A stretch of 64,000 nucleotides of DNA from Paulownia fortunei (taxonomy: Eukaryota > Streptophyta > Magnoliopsida > Lamiales > Paulowniaceae). The DNA lies in assembly GCA_019321725.1 (NCBI GenBank), contig CM033110.1, forward strand, positions 2,029,229 through 2,093,228, read 5' to 3'. The notes beneath the pieces were generated by a model. It worked only from the letters and a program-made list of their open reading frames with translations, was not told where the DNA came from and did not search any database. Made by a program: the position numbers and the translations under genes. Below are positions 61,845-64,000 of this stretch, piece by piece; position 1 is the stretch's first letter, and the number at the start of each line of letters is the position of its first letter.

Positions 61845-62260
61845 ATTAGGAATGATAATGGAATGTGTTTAAATTTAAATTCTTCTCAAATTCATCCCAT
61901 CTAGGGTGAATTTTAACAGTATAGAACGGGGTTGGGTCGAATCTTGAACTTAAGACCCGACCCATTTAGTTTTTTTTTTTTTTTTTTAATATATATATAT
62001 ATGTATATTAAAAATGTTATATATATTTATATAATATTTTTTTAGAAAAAAATAGATTTTTTAGAGAGTTTTAATAATATTATTTTTAAAAAGTATAATT
62101 TTTAATATTTTTTAAATTATAAAATGAATTTAACAGATGTATCCATCAGATTTGGATTTGAGTTTGCGATGAATTTAAGTCTCAAATTCTTAAAAATTTC
62201 AAGAGGTCAAATTTCAAATCGAAACAAAATAATTTAAACTCAACCCATTATTATTTCTAA
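61845..62260. mobile_element. Probable degenerate MITE (GGAATGATAATGG end)
   Basis: The left arm GGAATGATAATGGAATGTG and GGGTTGGGTCGAATC, with the right arm words CCATTATTATTTC, give a loose inverted arrangement around an AT-rich core with long T and TA runs. It resembles the other GGGCGGG/ATGGCAAT-type elements here but is too diverged for exact ends. Confidence 0.3.
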
Positions 62261-63554
62261 AATCAATAGGAAAATTGATTTGCCATCATTGATTCAACCA
62301 ATGAACCAATTAAGTTACACACTTCCAAACCTATTTAGACAAATTCCATTACTATGCATTAATGTGGCCTTTTCTTTTTCTTTTCTTTCCCCACCCCTTT
62401 TTTTTTTTTTTTTTTTTGGTGGGGGGTGGGCTCCCTCCAACCGGGTAAACAGGGGTTTTTGTTTAAAAACAAAAACAAAATTTTTTTTTGGAATTTTCTT
62501 CTTTTTCCTTTCTTCAGATGCTTTTGCAAGATGACTTGAGAAATTAGTTTCATTACTTGAGAAACTTTGATAAATTGTACAATTCCGCTTTTAGGATTCT
62601 AGAGAATAATTTTAACCAAATTTAGTATGGGTTGACAAAAAGTTAAATCGGAATTATTTTAATTATCATTTCAATCCCAACGGTTTGAATTGTTCGAGTT
62701 TAATTTATTTAGTGATCAAATTGGCGAGTTAAATTTATTTTAAAACAATCCCTCGTGTTTCAATATATTTGTAGTTTTAACTCAAATAGAAAATGAAAGA
62801 AGTCATCTTTAATTTCAATTCAATTCAATAATGAGGAAAAAAAATGCAAACAAGAGAATTAATGAATGTCATTAAACAAAATTAAATTCTTACTGTAAAC
62901 CAGATTCGTGAGAATTAAAAAGGCTTCATAAAAGTATATGTAAGAAGATACTAAATAAAGGCACTATATGTATATATATGTATATATGTATATAAATTTG
63001 GGTTTTAATATTTTAAAAAACCATTATTATTTATTAAAAATTTAAAACCGATGGATTGTGGACAGTTTAAAATGATGTAGGTTTATATATATTTGGCCCA
63101 GTAAATAATAGACTCAATAGGGTACACCATATATTCATCTCACATTCATTCACACACAAATATATGAAAATGTGTGTATTTATAAATAAATACAAAGTGA
63201 AAAGCACATTCAATATACACCATCAATCGTGCATCTATACTACACCCCCATAGGGCAGATGTAGGAAGAATAATGAGCAAAACAAATTCCACTTTAGAAA
63301 ATTATATCTTAATTTAGGACATTCCAAGAATACAATGAGAGCAACATATATGTCACAAAAAGACTATAATGTTCAAATGGACGCTTGTAAAAGATCCAAC
63401 TTAGTGATAAAAAGCCATCTTTTAAACAATACATGATTCTCATTAGGAACAAACAATAGCCAATCAAGAAATTATGAGAACAATCCAATGTATGAGGTGC
63501 GATGAGAGGCTGTCCTGGCTTAAGTTTTTCCATGGGCACTCATCATTCGGAGTT
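62261..63554. other. Intergenic DNA toward the TFB2 3' end
   Basis: A T/G-rich homopolymer cluster lies at 62375-62500. A 62600-62755 stretch ends AAATTGGCGAGTTAAATTTA then TTTTAAAACAATC, resembling the right end of the MITE at 7390-7750. The part nearest 63500 may belong to the TFB2 3' UTR. Confidence 0.4.
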
Positions 63555-63740
63555 TTTCACATGGTGTAACAAAGAAAGTCGTGCAAGGAGGCCATTGTTT
63601 CTGTCGGCGAAGAAATTCATTCATCTGTTAAGAGTTTCTGCTTTCACCGAAGCTGTAACAGAGAAAAGATGCGCAAAGAGGCTATTGCTTTTGCCGACGA
63701 AGAAATTCTTTCATCTGTGTGAAAATTTCTGCTTTCACCA
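63555..63740. repeat. 90-bp tandem duplication overlapping the TFB2 stop region
   Basis: Two copies with an offset of 90 bp: GTGTAACAAAGAAAGTC at about 63564 and CTGTAACAGAGAAAAGAT at about 63654; GTGCAAGGAGGCCATTGTTT at 63581 and GCGCAAAGAGGCTATTGCTT at 63671; AGAAATTCATTCATCTGT at 63611 and AGAAATTCTTTCATCTGT at 63701; then TTTCTGCTTTCACC in both. The right copy contains the last codons and stop of TFB2. The left copy is its downstream duplicate. Confidence 0.85.
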
Positions 63741-64000
63741 CAAGACGCATTTTCTTAGAATTTTCCCACAACAAACCCCCATATTCTCGTGCAAAGTCAC
63801 AAGCAGCCTCAAAGACATCCTGGAAGACAAAGGACAAGATCAAGATACTAACAAAGCAAACACAAAAGAACAGCATTCATGCAGGAAACTGGCTCAATGC
63901 ATACCCTGGATGGAAATTCATCATAAAGATGAGCAGGCATCATCTCCACTCTGTTCAAATCTGATTCCCACAACCTAATCTGGTTCAATATTAAGTGGGG
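63682..64000 (-). CDS. TFB2: TFIIH subunit TFB2/p52 (GTF2H4 homologue), 3' end only
   Basis: Two exons on the minus strand read off the right edge. The last exon, 63819-63682, encodes DVFEAACDFAREYGGLLWEN, then SKKMRLVVKAEIFTQMKEFL, then RRQKQ and a stop. It is preceded by an 85-bp intron (63904-63820, donor GTATGC, acceptor TTCCAG). The previous exon (63905 toward the edge) encodes QIRLWESDLNRVEMMPAHLYDEFPSR. This is the conserved C-terminus of TFB2/p52, the TFIIH core subunit that anchors and stimulates the XPB helicase in transcription initiation and nucleotide-excision repair. The upstream limit of the second exon is not determined. The terminal exon end is tandemly duplicated downstream of the stop. 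Confidence 0.88.

Noticed and set aside
63502..63978. 158-codon plus-strand open frame
   Set aside because: It lies antisense to the TFB2 terminal exons and its apparent internal repeat is the 90-bp tandem duplication. The minus strand gives a recognisable conserved protein, so this frame is a shadow.

Overview
This window is nuclear DNA from a flowering plant, almost certainly a eudicot. Genes with several introns and GT/AG splice sites sit in very AT-rich intergenic DNA full of LTR retrotransposons, solo LTRs and MITE-like elements. Every recognisable gene belongs to a plant family. I cannot name the species.

Genes in order: (i) 8.8-10.2 kb, plus strand, an uncharacterised membrane protein with a repeated KNQTKLIK motif and two apparent frameshifts; (ii) 17.8-24.9 kb, minus strand, a complete nine-exon CCZ1 (vacuolar Rab7 GEF subunit) with a probable 5' UTR intron; (iii) 31.9-32.8 kb, plus strand, a decayed fragment of a peroxisomal ABC transporter (COMATOSE/PXA1 type, last part of the second nucleotide-binding domain); (iv) 43.2-43.8 kb, plus strand, an intron-less C2-domain protein; (v) 50.1-53.0 kb, plus strand, a five-exon DUF4057 protein; (vi) a tRNA-Arg(ACG) at 54.1 kb, minus strand; (vii) 54.6-60.9 kb, plus strand, an eight-exon TLDc-domain protein; (viii) the 3' end of TFIIH subunit TFB2/p52, minus strand, running off the right edge. 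I worked out exon boundaries by hand. The joined reading frames of CCZ1 (512 aa), the DUF4057 protein (308 aa) and the TLDc protein (385 aa) stay open and end in a stop. These genes are ordinary housekeeping genes and form no operon-like unit.

Mobile DNA fills most of the rest. A hAT-like non-autonomous element (4.7-7.3 kb, 8-bp target duplication) carries a nested solo LTR. A second copy at 46.5-47.5 kb preserves the empty site, and both copies contain a tRNA-Ile-like module. A degenerate Ty3/gypsy element (11.1-15.5 kb, minus strand) has lost its integrase. A degenerate Ty1/copia element (33.0-40.0 kb, plus strand) has a 2.5-kb solo LTR inserted in its gag with a perfect 5-bp target duplication. 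Another solo LTR lies inside the ABC-transporter pseudogene. At least two MITE families occur in several copies.

I found no clearly new biological system. The most informative signals are the nested insertions with readable target duplications, the tRNA-Ile-like module inside the hAT-like family, the 90-bp tandem duplication covering the end of the TFB2 coding region, and the ABC-transporter fragment.
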